From positions 3,622,001 to 3,686,000 of the forward strand of contig NZ_JAPEPC010000001.1 of the NCBI RefSeq assembly GCF_026340465.1: a stretch of DNA of 64,000 bases, read 5' to 3'. The translations under genes were made by a program, and so were the position numbers. This document shows, one piece after another, positions 1 to 7,842 of this stretch. Every line of letters starts with the position of its first letter. Position 1 is the first letter of the stretch. Below the pieces are notes generated by a model. It ran no database searches, had not been told where the DNA came from, and saw only the letters and a program-made list of their open reading frames with translations. Source of the DNA: Streptomyces sp. NBC_01306 (GTDB lineage Bacteria; Actinomycetota; Actinomycetes; Streptomycetales; Streptomycetaceae).

Positions 1-667
1 GCTCGACGTAGCCGGGGTGGTTGCGCACGATCCGCATGCCGGGGCCGGCGATCCCGGCACCGGCGGGCAGTCGGCCGTCGCGCAGCCGCGGCGAGAGGAA
101 CTGCAGCAGATAGACGGTGGGGATGGCGGGCGCGGCGGCGGCGATCCGGTGCAGCGAACGGGCCGAGAAGCTCATGATCCGCACCGGCGACGAGTCACCC
201 TGCGACGGCGAGTCCAGGCCGAAACGGGCCAGCGCCGCGAGCAGCTTCTCCTCCACCTGGCCGGCCCACCGGGTGGGGTGCTTGGTCTCGATGGCCAGCT
301 CCACCCGGCGGCCCGAGTCGTGGACCAGCTCCAGGAGCCGGTCCAGGGTGAGTACGGACGTACTCTCCCGGTCCCAGTCCGGGGACTCCTCCGGGTCCTT
401 CCAGTCCCGCCAGGACCCGAAGTCGAGGGTGGCCAGATCGGACAGCTCCAGAGTGGAGACCGCGCCACGGCCGTCGGATGTGCGGTTCACCCGGCGGTCG
501 TGCACACAGACGAGATGGCCGTCGGCGGTGAGCCGTACATCGCATTCGAGAGCGTCGGCGCCGTCCTCGATGGCACGCGTGTACGCGGCGAGGGTGTGCT
601 CGGGGGCGTCCTCGGATGCCCCTCGGTGAGCGACGACCTGGATGCTGTGCTGTCGTACGTGGGTCAC
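1..667 (-). CDS. Glycerophosphodiester phosphodiesterase (3' end cut by window edge)
   Basis: GDPD family enzyme, which hydrolyses glycerophosphodiesters to glycerol-3-phosphate and an alcohol. Translating the minus strand from GTG 667 gives the family hallmarks: VVAHRGASEDAPEHT near residue 12 (HRG plus E-x-T), ALECDVRLTADG (metal-binding E and D) and LVCVHD (catalytic His). Later blocks include ELAIETKHP. The C-terminus lies outside the window. An ATG at 675 is closed immediately by TGA, so the GTG is chosen. No signal peptide is seen, so it is probably cytoplasmic. It is divergent from the HtrA-like protease gene, sharing a 351-base intergenic region. Family is sure; the exact start is less so. 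Confidence 0.9.
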   Translation of the reverse strand, partial: MTHVRQHSIQVVAHRGASEDAPEHTLAAYTRAIEDGADALECDVRLTADGHLVCVHDRRVNRTSDGRGAVSTLELSDLATLDFGSWRDWKDPEESPDWDRESTSVLTLDRLLELVHDSGRRVELAIETKHPTRWAGQVEEKLLAALARFGLDSPSQGDSSPVRIMSFSARSLHRIAAAAPAIPTVYLLQFLSPRLRDGRLPAGAGIAGPGMRIVRNHPGYVE

Positions 668-1018
668 CGCGTCATGGTGCCACCGTGGCGGGGTAGGAGG
701 ACGCAGAAGGGCGCGGGCAGGTGTGTGAAGGTGCGGGCTTCTCACCCCTCTCATCCTTCTCATCCGAAATAAAGGATGTGCGGGGAGCGGGCGGGGAGAA
801 GTTCAGTGGGACGACCGAGCAGGACAACCCCGTAGTACGACCCCGTAGGACAACCGCAGGACATCGCAGTAGGACAACGCAGCAGGACAACCCACTGAGA
901 AGACGAAGACGCACAGCTCCCGTTTACAGTGCCCCGACGTGCTGTGGGAAAAGCTGTCCGCAGACACTTGCACAGCGGGACTCTGACCGAGACGACGTGG
1001 AACCGAGGAGAAAGAGCT
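668..1018. other. Divergent intergenic region with degenerate AGGACA repeats
   Basis: No convincing gene is seen here. Between about 808 and 893 the hexamer AGGACA recurs at 821, 847, 858, 871 and 884, with 11-26 base spacing and mostly followed by AC. This is a degenerate tandem repeat. The region must hold the promoters of the flanking divergent genes, but I cannot assign -10/-35 boxes with confidence. Confidence 0.5.
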
Positions 1019-2440
1019 GTGAGCACCGAGAACGAGGGCACCGAGGGCACGGCGGCCGAGACCGCACCACCCGCCCCGTCCGCACCTCCCGTACCGGTTG
1101 CCGCTCCTGAGGGCACGCCCGCTTCCGCCACCGAAGCCACTGCGCAGCTCCCTGGGCCGGTGCCCGCCGGCGCGCCCGAGCCCGTCCGGGCCGCGGACGC
1201 CGGCTGGCCTCCGCCGCCGCCGTCAGTTCCTGCGTACGGGGGCGGCGGCAACGGCGGATACGGGGAGGGCGGCGGCCCCGTATGGGGTGCGCCCGTACCG
1301 GCTCCGCCCGCCGCGCCGAAGAAGCGCGCGGGCGGTCTGATCGCAGCGGTGGTCGTCGCGGCGCTGGTCGCGGGCGGTATCGGCGGCGGCATCGGGTACT
1401 TCGCCGCCGAGCACAGCGACAACGCGACGGGCTCGACGACCGTGTCGGCGCCCGGCAAGGCGCAGGACGTCAAGCGCTCCCCGAACACCGTGGCGGGGAT
1501 CGCTGCCAAGGCGCTTCCGAGCGTGGTGACCATAGAGGCCAAGAGCGGCAACGGCGACGGCGGCACGGGCACCGGCTTCATCTATGACACCCAGGGCCAC
1601 ATCCTCACCAACAACCACGTAGTGGCGGAGGCGGCCGACGGGGGCACCCTGACGGCGACGTTCTCCAACGGCAAGAAGTACGACGCCGAGGTGGTCGGCC
1701 GGGCGCAGGGTTACGACGTGGCCGTCGTCAAGCTCAAGAACGCCCCCTCCGGGCTGACCCCGCTGGAGCTCGGCAACTCGGACCAGGTGGCGGTCGGCGA
1801 CTCGACCATCGCGATCGGTGCGCCGTTCGGCCTGTCCAACACGGTGACGACCGGCATCATCAGCGCCAAGAACCGCCCGGTCGCCTCGGGCGACGGCTCG
1901 GGCAGCAAGGCCTCGTACATGAGCGCCCTGCAGACCGACGCCTCGATCAACCCGGGCAACTCGGGCGGCCCGCTGCTCGACGACCGCGGGGCGGTCATCG
2001 GCATCAACTCGGCCATCCAGTCGGCCAGCAGCGGCAGCCTCGGCGGTGACTCGCAGGCCGGCTCGATCGGCCTGGGCTTCGCCATCCCGATCAGCCAGGC
2101 GAAGAACGTCGCCCAGCAGCTGATCAAGACCGGCCAGCCGGTGTACCCGGTGATCGGCGCCACGGTCGCCATGGACGAGCAGGGCAACGGCGCCAAGATC
2201 TCCGACCAGGGCGCGAGCGGCACGGCCTCGGTCGTGGCCAACGGCCCGGCGGCCAAGGCCGGCCTCAAGCCCGGTGACGTGATCACCAAGCTGGACGGCA
2301 CGGCGATCGACAGCGGCCCGACCCTGATCGGCACGATCTGGACGCACAAGCCGGGCGACAAGGTCCAGCTCACCTACAAGCGCGACGGCAAGGAGCACAC
2401 GGTCGAGGTCACCCTGGGCCAGCGCAAGGGCGACAGCTGA
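1019..2440 (+). CDS. Membrane-anchored HtrA/DegP-like serine protease with PDZ domain
   Basis: Trypsin-like S1C protease acting outside the membrane in protein quality control. From GTG 1019 (GAGGAG Shine-Dalgarno at 1004-1009) the protein has 473 residues: an acidic Pro/Ala/Gly-rich cytoplasmic N-terminus (about 1-100), one membrane segment (about 104-129), the protease domain with His200 (TNNHVV), Asp233 (YDVAVV) and Ser315 (GNSGGP), and a C-terminal PDZ domain (about 370-465) ending in a Lys/Glu-rich strand. The triad is complete, so it should be active. The frame is open further upstream to 929, but that extension lacks a ribosome site and would put basic sequence before the typical acidic start. 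A tRNA gene follows. Confidence 0.95.
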   Translation: MSTENEGTEGTAAETAPPAPSAPPVPVAAPEGTPASATEATAQLPGPVPAGAPEPVRAADAGWPPPPPSVPAYGGGGNGGYGEGGGPVWGAPVPAPPAAPKKRAGGLIAAVVVAALVAGGIGGGIGYFAAEHSDNATGSTTVSAPGKAQDVKRSPNTVAGIAAKALPSVVTIEAKSGNGDGGTGTGFIYDTQGHILTNNHVVAEAADGGTLTATFSNGKKYDAEVVGRAQGYDVAVVKLKNAPSGLTPLELGNSDQVAVGDSTIAIGAPFGLSNTVTTGIISAKNRPVASGDGSGSKASYMSALQTDASINPGNSGGPLLDDRGAVIGINSAIQSASSGSLGGDSQAGSIGLGFAIPISQAKNVAQQLIKTGQPVYPVIGATVAMDEQGNGAKISDQGASGTASVVANGPAAKAGLKPGDVITKLDGTAIDSGPTLIGTIWTHKPGDKVQLTYKRDGKEHTVEVTLGQRKGDS

Positions 2441-2483
2441 CGCGCTAGTCTGTTTCCCGCATCACCCCGGCGGGGTGGTGCGG

Positions 2484-2568
2484 GGTGGGTTGCCCGAGCG
2501 GCCTAAGGGAACGGTCTTGAAAACCGTCGTGGCGAGAGTCACCGTGGGTTCAAATCCCACACCCACCG
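2484..2568 (+). tRNA. tRNA-Ser (anticodon UGA)
   Basis: Class II tRNA fold. The acceptor GGTGGGT (2484-2490) pairs with ACCCACC (2561-2567), discriminator G. The anticodon stem ACGGT/ACCGT encloses loop CTTGAAA with anticodon TGA at 2518-2520. It has a long variable arm and T-loop GGTTCAAATCC. The CCA is not encoded. Confidence 0.95.
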
Positions 2569-2596
2569 CAGCAGGTCAGAGAACATGCTGATCAGA

Positions 2597-2630
2597 GAAG
2601 GGGCGCCCCCGTTCGCGGGGGCGCCCCTTC
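2597..2630 (+). terminator. Hairpin terminator after tRNA-Ser(UGA)
   Basis: A perfect 15-bp inverted repeat (arms 2597-2611 and 2616-2630) closed by a TTCG tetraloop, directly after the tRNA. There is no long T-tract, as is common in Streptomyces. It may also serve the convergent minus-strand gene that ends at 2652. Confidence 0.8.
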
Positions 2631-2651
2631 CGTGTGACCGCTGTCCGGCCG

Positions 2652-3146
2652 TCAGGGTGCGTGCGGGCCGGAGATCTGCGGGGCCGTCCGGTGCGAAGGC
2701 GCCGGGTGGGGCGTGCGGAAGGTGAACGCCTCGGCGCTCTCGCCGTGTTCGCGCAACAGCGCGATGCGGTCCATCGCCTCGGTGACGGTGGGCCGGTGGC
2801 CGGCCGGGACCCACCACATGGCCTGATGGTGCTCGGACATCCGCTCGAACCACTCCCGGCGGCGGCTCAGCAGCCGCAGGTGGTCGCTGCGGTAGATGAA
2901 CTCCTTGAGGGCCTCGACGGACTCCCAGACCGAGCAGTTGATCAGCAGCATGTCGTCATGCCCGTCCGGCCGCAGGCTCGTCGAGTCCGCGCCGTCGTCG
3001 TCGACCAGCCGCCAGACGAAGCCGTCGGCGTTGTCGGCCAGTGCGTTGATCTCGGGGAGCTGGGCCACGAAGTCGGCCAGGACGGGCCCGTCGAGCGGGC
3101 CGACGATACGTCCGACATTGACCTGGGCCAGCTGAAAGGTCGTCAT
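2652..3146 (-). CDS. DUF3291 domain-containing protein
   Basis: 164 residues, small alpha/beta protein of the DUF3291 family (ABM-like fold suspected, function unknown). The family start MTTFQLAQVNVGR and the conserved blocks FVWRLVDDDG, SVWESVEALKEF and MWWVPAGHRPTV are visible. The frame is also open to a TTG at 3182 that overlaps the stop of the upstream regulator by TTGA, so a longer, translationally coupled form is possible. I prefer ATG 3146 because it matches the family N-terminus. It is probably cotranscribed with the HTH regulator gene at 3179-3886 and so may be its target or partner. Confidence 0.8.
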   Translation of the reverse strand: MTTFQLAQVNVGRIVGPLDGPVLADFVAQLPEINALADNADGFVWRLVDDDGADSTSLRPDGHDDMLLINCSVWESVEALKEFIYRSDHLRLLSRRREWFERMSEHHQAMWWVPAGHRPTVTEAMDRIALLREHGESAEAFTFRTPHPAPSHRTAPQISGPHAP

Positions 3147-3178
3147 GACGACAGCATGGCGGTCCCGGCCTTCTATCG

Positions 3179-3886
3179 TCAAGCTTTATTAGTTTTAGAA
3201 GTGAGGGCGACACAGCACCCCTCCGGAACCGGGTCCATCGCGGCTGTCCAGCCCTCGCCGCCGGCGCAGCCGGGAAGCAGGCCCTCGATGTAAGCCAGGT
3301 TCATCCCACAAGTGAGCGCCGGGAATTCGTCCGCCAAGGCGTGGAACGGGCAGTTGTTCAGGCGGACGGTCGTCCCGTCCAGGTAGGGCTCGTAACCGCG
3401 CGAGCGCAGCACCGCCACGGGATCGCCCTCCACCGCGACGGGACCGTCCCCGTCGACCGGAACCTCCGCGGCGCCGGCCGCCCGCGCAGCCGACTGCAAC
3501 TCGCGGTCCAGTCCGGCACCGTCGACCACCGCGGCGAGCAGCCGGCCCGCGGAGCCGTATGAACGGGGCGGCAGCGACACCGCCCGCTCGCCCGGCGCTC
3601 GCAGGTACAGCTTCGACGGGCGGCCGGCGCCCGGTCCGGCGCGCCCGGACAGCCGCCGGTAGGTGACGGCCAGCAGCCCGGCCTCGACCAGCTTGTCCAG
3701 GTGGAAGGCGGCGAGGGAGCGGGAGATCCCGGCCGCCTCGGCTGCCGCGTCGCGACCGATCGCGTCCGGCGTCGCGACCACGTACCGGTACAGCCTGCGT
3801 CGCACCGGCTCCGCCAGCGCGCCCACGGCTTCCAGGACCTCGTCCTCGCCGGCGTCGCTGTGTTCGTTCTCGCCCTTGCTGCTCAC
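3179..3886 (-). CDS. Winged-helix (ArsR/COG2345-like) transcriptional regulator
   Basis: 235 residues from a GTG start. N-terminal winged-helix domain (about 15-95): LAEPVRRRLYRYV, AAGISRSLAAFHLDKL and YRRLSGRAG read as the helix-turn-helix and wing of predicted DeoR/ArsR-type regulators. The C-terminal half (about 100-230) ends in a Cys-containing sensory region (LNNCPFHALAD, LTCGMN, GCCVAL) like those of COG2345 regulators that may bind a metal or Fe-S group; that is inference. It sits upstream of, and possibly overlaps, the DUF3291 gene, suggesting a two-gene operon. Confidence 0.8.
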   Translation of the reverse strand: MSSKGENEHSDAGEDEVLEAVGALAEPVRRRLYRYVVATPDAIGRDAAAEAAGISRSLAAFHLDKLVEAGLLAVTYRRLSGRAGPGAGRPSKLYLRAPGERAVSLPPRSYGSAGRLLAAVVDGAGLDRELQSAARAAGAAEVPVDGDGPVAVEGDPVAVLRSRGYEPYLDGTTVRLNNCPFHALADEFPALTCGMNLAYIEGLLPGCAGGEGWTAAMDPVPEGCCVALTSKTNKA

Positions 3887-3993
3887 GTCGCGAGTCTAGG
3901 GTGACGCCCGGTTCGCGCCGCCCGGCCGCCGGTCCGTGCGTGAACCGGGCGCGCGCCTTCCCCCTGCGCCGGCGCGCTTTCCCCTCCCCCCGC

Positions 3994-5154
3994 TCAGCGC
4001 GAGTACACCGCCACGAAGTCCCGCGTCGCCTGGTTGTAGTAGCGCTCCGGCGGGTTCTCGAAGTCGAGGATGTTCGTCGGCTTCGGGTTGGCGGGGTCGG
4101 CCTTGCCGTCGTAGCTCATGAAGGACGGCCAGGCGCGGTTCATGTCGAGCGGCATCGCGCGTACGGCGCCGGCGCGCTGCATCAGGTCCGCGAGCGTGTG
4201 GGCGGTCAGCGCCTGGCCGACCACCATGATGACGTCGCCCTTGGCGGTGACGCCCACACCCGAGCGCTCCACGAACATCTTGCTCTGGTCGGTGGCGCCC
4301 CACTTGGAGTCGCTGTCGATGTCCGGGACGACCTTCCCGCCGTCGACCATCAGCTCCAGGCACTGGCGTACGCCGACGACGTCCGGTGTCATCCGCACGT
4401 CGCGGCCCCAGACGCCGATCTTGATCGAGCCGTCGCGGTAGAAGACCTCGGAAGCGGCGCCGTCGCGGAGCGATCCGGCGGTACGGCCGTTGAGGTAGAA
4501 GCCGCCGTTGGAGCCGCCATCGGTGATCTTGAAGCCGCCGTTCCAGGTGGCGATCAGCCCGGTGCGCCGGCCCTTGGGGATGTTCGGCGGCACCGAGAAG
4601 GTGCCGCCGGGCTCCCGTACACCCGGGTGGAGCTGGAAGCGCGCGTGCGCGGTGCTGATCCAGGCGACGGCGGCCTCGTACGACGTGTGCTCCGCGTCCG
4701 GCCGTACGTACGTCCCCTGCACGATCGGCCGCCCCTTGCTGTCGCTGACCAGCGTGCGGTAAACGCCCTCGCCCTTGAGCGCCGGTGAGACGAGGGGGCG
4801 CATCGGGGTGCGCAGTGGTACTTCGGGGTGGGCGCCGCGCGGTGGCGCCTGGGCGGCCGCGGTCTGGTTCATGCGGGCCTGGGCGTCGGCCGACAGGGCG
4901 CCGCCGACCTTCGGTGGGTCGAGGTCGTACCTGATGTTCTCCAGCTTGTCGACCACAACGCCCAGAGAGTGCTCGCGGGCCCAGCCCGCGAGCCGTGCCG
5001 CCGTGCTGTCGTCGCCCGGGTAGGTCAGGGCGCCACTCACGGACCAGCCGAGGGCTCCGACGCAGACCAGGAGGGCCGCGAGCACCGCACGGGTGGCCTT
5101 CCTGCGGGGGCGCAGGCGGCGCTTCCGGGGGCCGGGATCCGTTGCCTGTGACAT
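3994..5154 (-). CDS. Exported phosphodiester glycosidase family protein (NAGPA domain)
   Basis: 386 residues. The N-terminus is very basic (about 12-20), followed by a membrane/signal segment (about 23-44, AVLAALLVCVGALGWSV), so the protein is secreted or anchored. The rest matches the phosphodiester glycosidase (uncovering-enzyme NAGPA-like) family: GLIATWNGGFKITDGG, GVWGRDVRMTPDVVGVRQ, GVTAKGDVIMVVGQALT and RAMPLDMNRAWPSF. Family members hydrolyse N-acetylglucosamine phosphodiester links, and cell-wall or exopolysaccharide turnover is the inferred role. Start ATG 5154. It stands alone; the next gene upstream is divergent. Confidence 0.85.
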   Translation of the reverse strand: MSQATDPGPRKRRLRPRRKATRAVLAALLVCVGALGWSVSGALTYPGDDSTAARLAGWAREHSLGVVVDKLENIRYDLDPPKVGGALSADAQARMNQTAAAQAPPRGAHPEVPLRTPMRPLVSPALKGEGVYRTLVSDSKGRPIVQGTYVRPDAEHTSYEAAVAWISTAHARFQLHPGVREPGGTFSVPPNIPKGRRTGLIATWNGGFKITDGGSNGGFYLNGRTAGSLRDGAASEVFYRDGSIKIGVWGRDVRMTPDVVGVRQCLELMVDGGKVVPDIDSDSKWGATDQSKMFVERSGVGVTAKGDVIMVVGQALTAHTLADLMQRAGAVRAMPLDMNRAWPSFMSYDGKADPANPKPTNILDFENPPERYYNQATRDFVAVYSR

Positions 5155-5373
5155 GACGCTCCTTCACCTGACACACACGCATCTGACGTTCCATCGGAAC
5201 CCGTCAGCGGAAATCCGCCCAGTCGGGAGGGGCCAACCGGGTGGTGTTCATCCGAAGAACACCACTTCCTGTGCGTTGGTCCCTGTCTGTCCGGAGCCCA
5301 TCCGCATCATGTGAAAAGTACGTAGAACGTCCCACCGTAAAAACGCTTCGGATCACAGAAATGAGGGGTCGTC

Positions 5374-5814
5374 ATGACCAGCCAGGCCAAGAAGGTGTGG
5401 GCCGCCTTCACCACCGCGTTCTTCGCGCTCGTCGCGATGCTCGGATTCTCCACTTCGGCTCGCGCGACCACCGCTGCCGTCCCTTCCGGGGCCCCCACCC
5501 CGGTTCCCGCCGACCTGGCGGGCCGCACCGTCCGTACGACGGGTGTTCCGGCCGTACGAACGGCTCCGGAGGCCGCAGAGCCGGCACCCGCGCCGACGCC
5601 CGCACCGGCGCCGGTCACCGTCGAACCGGCACAGGTCGCCTGGTGGGCGCTGCCCAAGGACCGTGCGCTGCCCCCGACCATCAAGCAGCGCATCCGGGCA
5701 GAAGCACACGGATCCACGCCCAGCACGCGGCACCTCCCGCTCGACACCGACACTTCGTCGGACGACGCGGTCACGGACGCGGCGGTCGGCGAAGCGGTTC
5801 TTCAGCCGGCCTGA
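5374..5814 (+). CDS. Small secreted Ala/Pro-rich protein of unknown function
   Basis: 146 residues with a signal-like N-terminus (KKVWAAFTTAFFALVAMLGF, then a SARATT-type cleavage region near residue 30). It continues as an Ala/Pro/Val-rich, probably disordered stretch with APTPAPAPV, then a short conserved-looking block WWALPKDRALPPTIKQRI. The start at ATG 5374 is supported by GAGGGG about 7 bases upstream. No catalytic motif is seen and I do not assign a function. The frame stays intact, although the DNA just downstream is highly repetitive. Confidence 0.7.
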   Translation: MTSQAKKVWAAFTTAFFALVAMLGFSTSARATTAAVPSGAPTPVPADLAGRTVRTTGVPAVRTAPEAAEPAPAPTPAPAPVTVEPAQVAWWALPKDRALPPTIKQRIRAEAHGSTPSTRHLPLDTDTSSDDAVTDAAVGEAVLQPA

Positions 5815-6115
5815 TCGTGCAACCGATGCTGTGGGTCCGACCGAGCCGCACAGGCTGCCGGGACCGCACGGATCGACACGAAGGCCGCGCTGATGGCGGA
5901 GGCTGCACTGATGACAGAGTCCGTACTGATCACGCAGGTCACGCAGGCCGCACAGATCACACGGGCCGAGGTCACACAGGCCGCGCAGGTCACACAGGCC
6001 GCACAGGCTGCCGGACCGCACGGACCGCACGGACCGCACGGATCGCGAAGGCCGTACGGAACAGGTTGGCCGCGCAGATCAGGCAGGCCGAACAGATCAG
6101 AGAAGACCGCACAGG
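5815..6115. repeat. Non-coding low-complexity repeat region (CACAGG/CCGCACGGA units)
   Basis: Between converging genes this 301-base stretch consists largely of short degenerate repeats. Variants of CACAGGCCGCACAG and CAGGTCACACAGGCCGC occupy about 5937-6010, followed by three to four exact copies of the 9-base unit ACCGCACGG near 6013-6040 and further variants to 6130. Open frames across it (for example plus strand 5893-6198) give simple TQAAQ-type peptides and are not credible genes. The repeats reach the 3' end of the Prim-Pol gene. Confidence 0.6.
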
Positions 6116-6994
6116 TCAGACAGACCGCACCGATCGCGGTGCGGGCATCGTCAGGCGGGCTGCCGAGGCGATGGTGGCACGGGCTTCATGCTCGGTGAGT
6201 CCGGTACGGACAGCCGCACGGGTGAGCCGGTCGGCGAGTTGGTCGCCGAAACCGTTCTCGTAGGCGCGGCAGGCAGCCCAGAACAGACGGGTGTTGCGCT
6301 GTCCCTCATGGGCGGCGAGTACGAAGTGCACCAGGCCATGGCCTTGAGCGGGCCGGCCGGTTGAGTGCGGGGAACGCGCAGGAGGCGTGAGCAGACGGAG
6401 CAGAGCACGAGGACAGGGCGCGGGCGCGAGATGTGCCGTGCCGGGCGCGAGGCGGTAGACCCCGTGGGCCGTGAGTGAACCGGGCCCCACGAGATAGCCG
6501 CCGGCGCCCCGGACGTCGATGCCGGGAGCGAGCCGGCTCACCGAGTTGGGGACGGCCCTGTCGGGTGGTCCGGTCAGCCAGAGGTGGCTGCCGCCGCTCG
6601 GGGTGAGCACGGTGACGGTCTCCGGGATCGTGAACAGATGCTTGAGTGCGAGGCGTTGCAGAGCGGCTGTGGAGTCGGTCTCCGCCTTGGTGTCGAGGTC
6701 GATGCCGATCAGATGGTGCGGCGGCCGGCCGCAAGCGATGCCGTAGCCGGTGGCCCAGGGGGCGGCGGCGAACAGCGCGCGCACGGCTGCGGGGTCGGCC
6801 GTGGCGTCGTGGACGCCGTGACCCGCACGGCCGCAGGCGCCGCGGCAGCGGACCGGGTCGGCCTCCCCGTGGTGCGGCGAGGGGATCGCCGGGAGCTTGG
6901 TGCGGGACAGGGGGATGACGGGGAGTCCGAGCTCGGCGGCGGAGAGCGCGTGGGCGAGGGCCAGGGTGGCGGAGTGCCTGTCGGTGGCGGCCAT
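6116..6994 (-). CDS. Bifunctional DNA primase/polymerase (Prim-Pol) domain protein
   Basis: 292 residues, archaeo-eukaryotic primase-like Prim-Pol domain. Visible are the N-terminal block LGLPVIPLSRTKLPAI, the acidic catalytic pair in HHLIGIDLDTK, TPSGGSHLWL with the catalytic His, and GIDVRGAGGYLVGPGS. No helicase domain follows, unlike plasmid and phage replicases, so this is a stand-alone Prim-Pol whose cellular role (repair or plasmid-derived) is unknown. ATG 6994 is preceded on the minus strand by GATAAT with only 6 bases between, which suggests a leaderless mRNA. The last ~10 codons enter the low-complexity repeat region. Confidence 0.85.
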   Translation of the reverse strand: MAATDRHSATLALAHALSAAELGLPVIPLSRTKLPAIPSPHHGEADPVRCRGACGRAGHGVHDATADPAAVRALFAAAPWATGYGIACGRPPHHLIGIDLDTKAETDSTAALQRLALKHLFTIPETVTVLTPSGGSHLWLTGPPDRAVPNSVSRLAPGIDVRGAGGYLVGPGSLTAHGVYRLAPGTAHLAPAPCPRALLRLLTPPARSPHSTGRPAQGHGLVHFVLAAHEGQRNTRLFWAACRAYENGFGDQLADRLTRAAVRTGLTEHEARATIASAARLTMPAPRSVRSV

Positions 6995-7000
6995 GCGTTC

Positions 7001-7006
7001 ATTATC
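7001..7006 (-). promoter_or_regulatory. Candidate -10 box of the Prim-Pol gene (leaderless start)
   Basis: The minus-strand hexamer GATAAT lies 6 bases before ATG 6994, with no Shine-Dalgarno sequence between. The adjoining CGTTCAAGCGTTCGAA (7006-7021) is partly palindromic and could be an operator. The rest of the 7007-7304 divergent region shows nothing I can assign. Confidence 0.45.
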
Positions 7007-7316
7007 GTTCAAGCGTTCGAATCAGGAAAGTGGGGCGGAAAGCTCTTTCGCGCCCCGTCCGGAAGAAGTGCAGGAACGCTTCACCTCCTGGGGTGCCCGG
7101 GTTCTGAGCGTGGTGGGCGGCCGTTGCGCAGGTTCGTGACGTGATGGGGGTTTATCGACTTAACGTCACGCTTGCGAGGGAATCAGGTCTTCCAGGCTGG
7201 TTCAGCGGGGGTCTCGTGGGCAACTCTGATCTCGCGACAGTCGTGAATCACTTCACCGGGGCGGTCGGCCAACTGCCCCGGAAACAGCCGCACTTCTGGT
7301 TCCTGGAGGAAATGAC

Positions 7317-7622
7317 ATGGCACACATCCGTACCGTTCGCGTCCTTGCCGCCGTCGCCGCCCTGCCGCTGGCAGCGGCCCTCTTCACGGGTGTGGCAACC
7401 GCGGACAACGGCGCCATCGCGGGCAGCGGATCCAACGCCAGTGTTGCCGGGGTCGTCGGCAGTGGCGTCGGGCACAACAACAACGGCAACTCGACCACCA
7501 CGCAGCAGGTCGCCACCGGCTCCGGCGCGTCGAACCAGAACAGCACGGCCAGTGTGAACGGTTCGGCGTTCACGTCGATCGACCAGGCCCACTACACGGT
7601 GAACTTCACCCGGCTCTGGTGA
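7317..7622 (+). CDS. Small secreted Gly/Ser/Asn-rich protein
   Basis: 101 residues. Clear signal peptide (HIRTVRVLAAVAALPLAA, cleavage near ATA-DN at about residue 29). The mature part is rich in Gly, Ser, Asn and Val (GSNASVAGVVGSGVGHNNN, NSTTTQQVATGSG) and ends in an aromatic tail TVNFTRLW. The composition suggests a surface or extracellular polymer-forming peptide, loosely recalling chaplins and rodlins, but the defining Cys or repeat motifs are absent, so I leave the function open. Start ATG 7317 has a good GGAGGA site at 7305-7310. Confidence 0.8.
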   Translation: MAHIRTVRVLAAVAALPLAAALFTGVATADNGAIAGSGSNASVAGVVGSGVGHNNNGNSTTTQQVATGSGASNQNSTASVNGSAFTSIDQAHYTVNFTRLW

Positions 7623-7775
7623 CATACGGCCCGATGGGGGGCGGGATCGTGGGGGCCGTGCGGGAACCGCACGAGTACTGCAGGGGTGAATGACGGTCCG
7701 GGCGACGGTGCTGAGGCATCGCCGCCCGGACTGTTTTGCGCGTGCTGCGGCGGCAGTTGCGGTCGGGCTCCGGGG

Positions 7776-7809
7776 TTGACACCGGACAGGTATCTGACGG
7801 ACAGTCAGA
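7776..7809 (+). promoter_or_regulatory. Promoter/operator of the acyl-CoA (igr-like) operon
   Basis: TTGACA at 7776-7781 is a consensus -35 box. Just downstream lies a palindrome, TCTGAC-GGACA-GTCAGA (7793-7809), with 6-bp perfect arms and a 5-base spacer, overlapping where the -10 or start site should be. This placement is typical of a TetR-family repressor site. A related palindrome occurs at 42294-42306. Confidence 0.6.
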
Positions 7810-7842
7810 AACCCTGATCCGGATGCCCGGGAGGCCGCCGAC

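Noticed and set aside
5893..6198. Plus-strand frame across the CACAGG repeats as a gene
   Set aside because: Peptide is simple TQAAQ and GPHGPH repeats with no Shine-Dalgarno, and it overlaps the Prim-Pol gene end.
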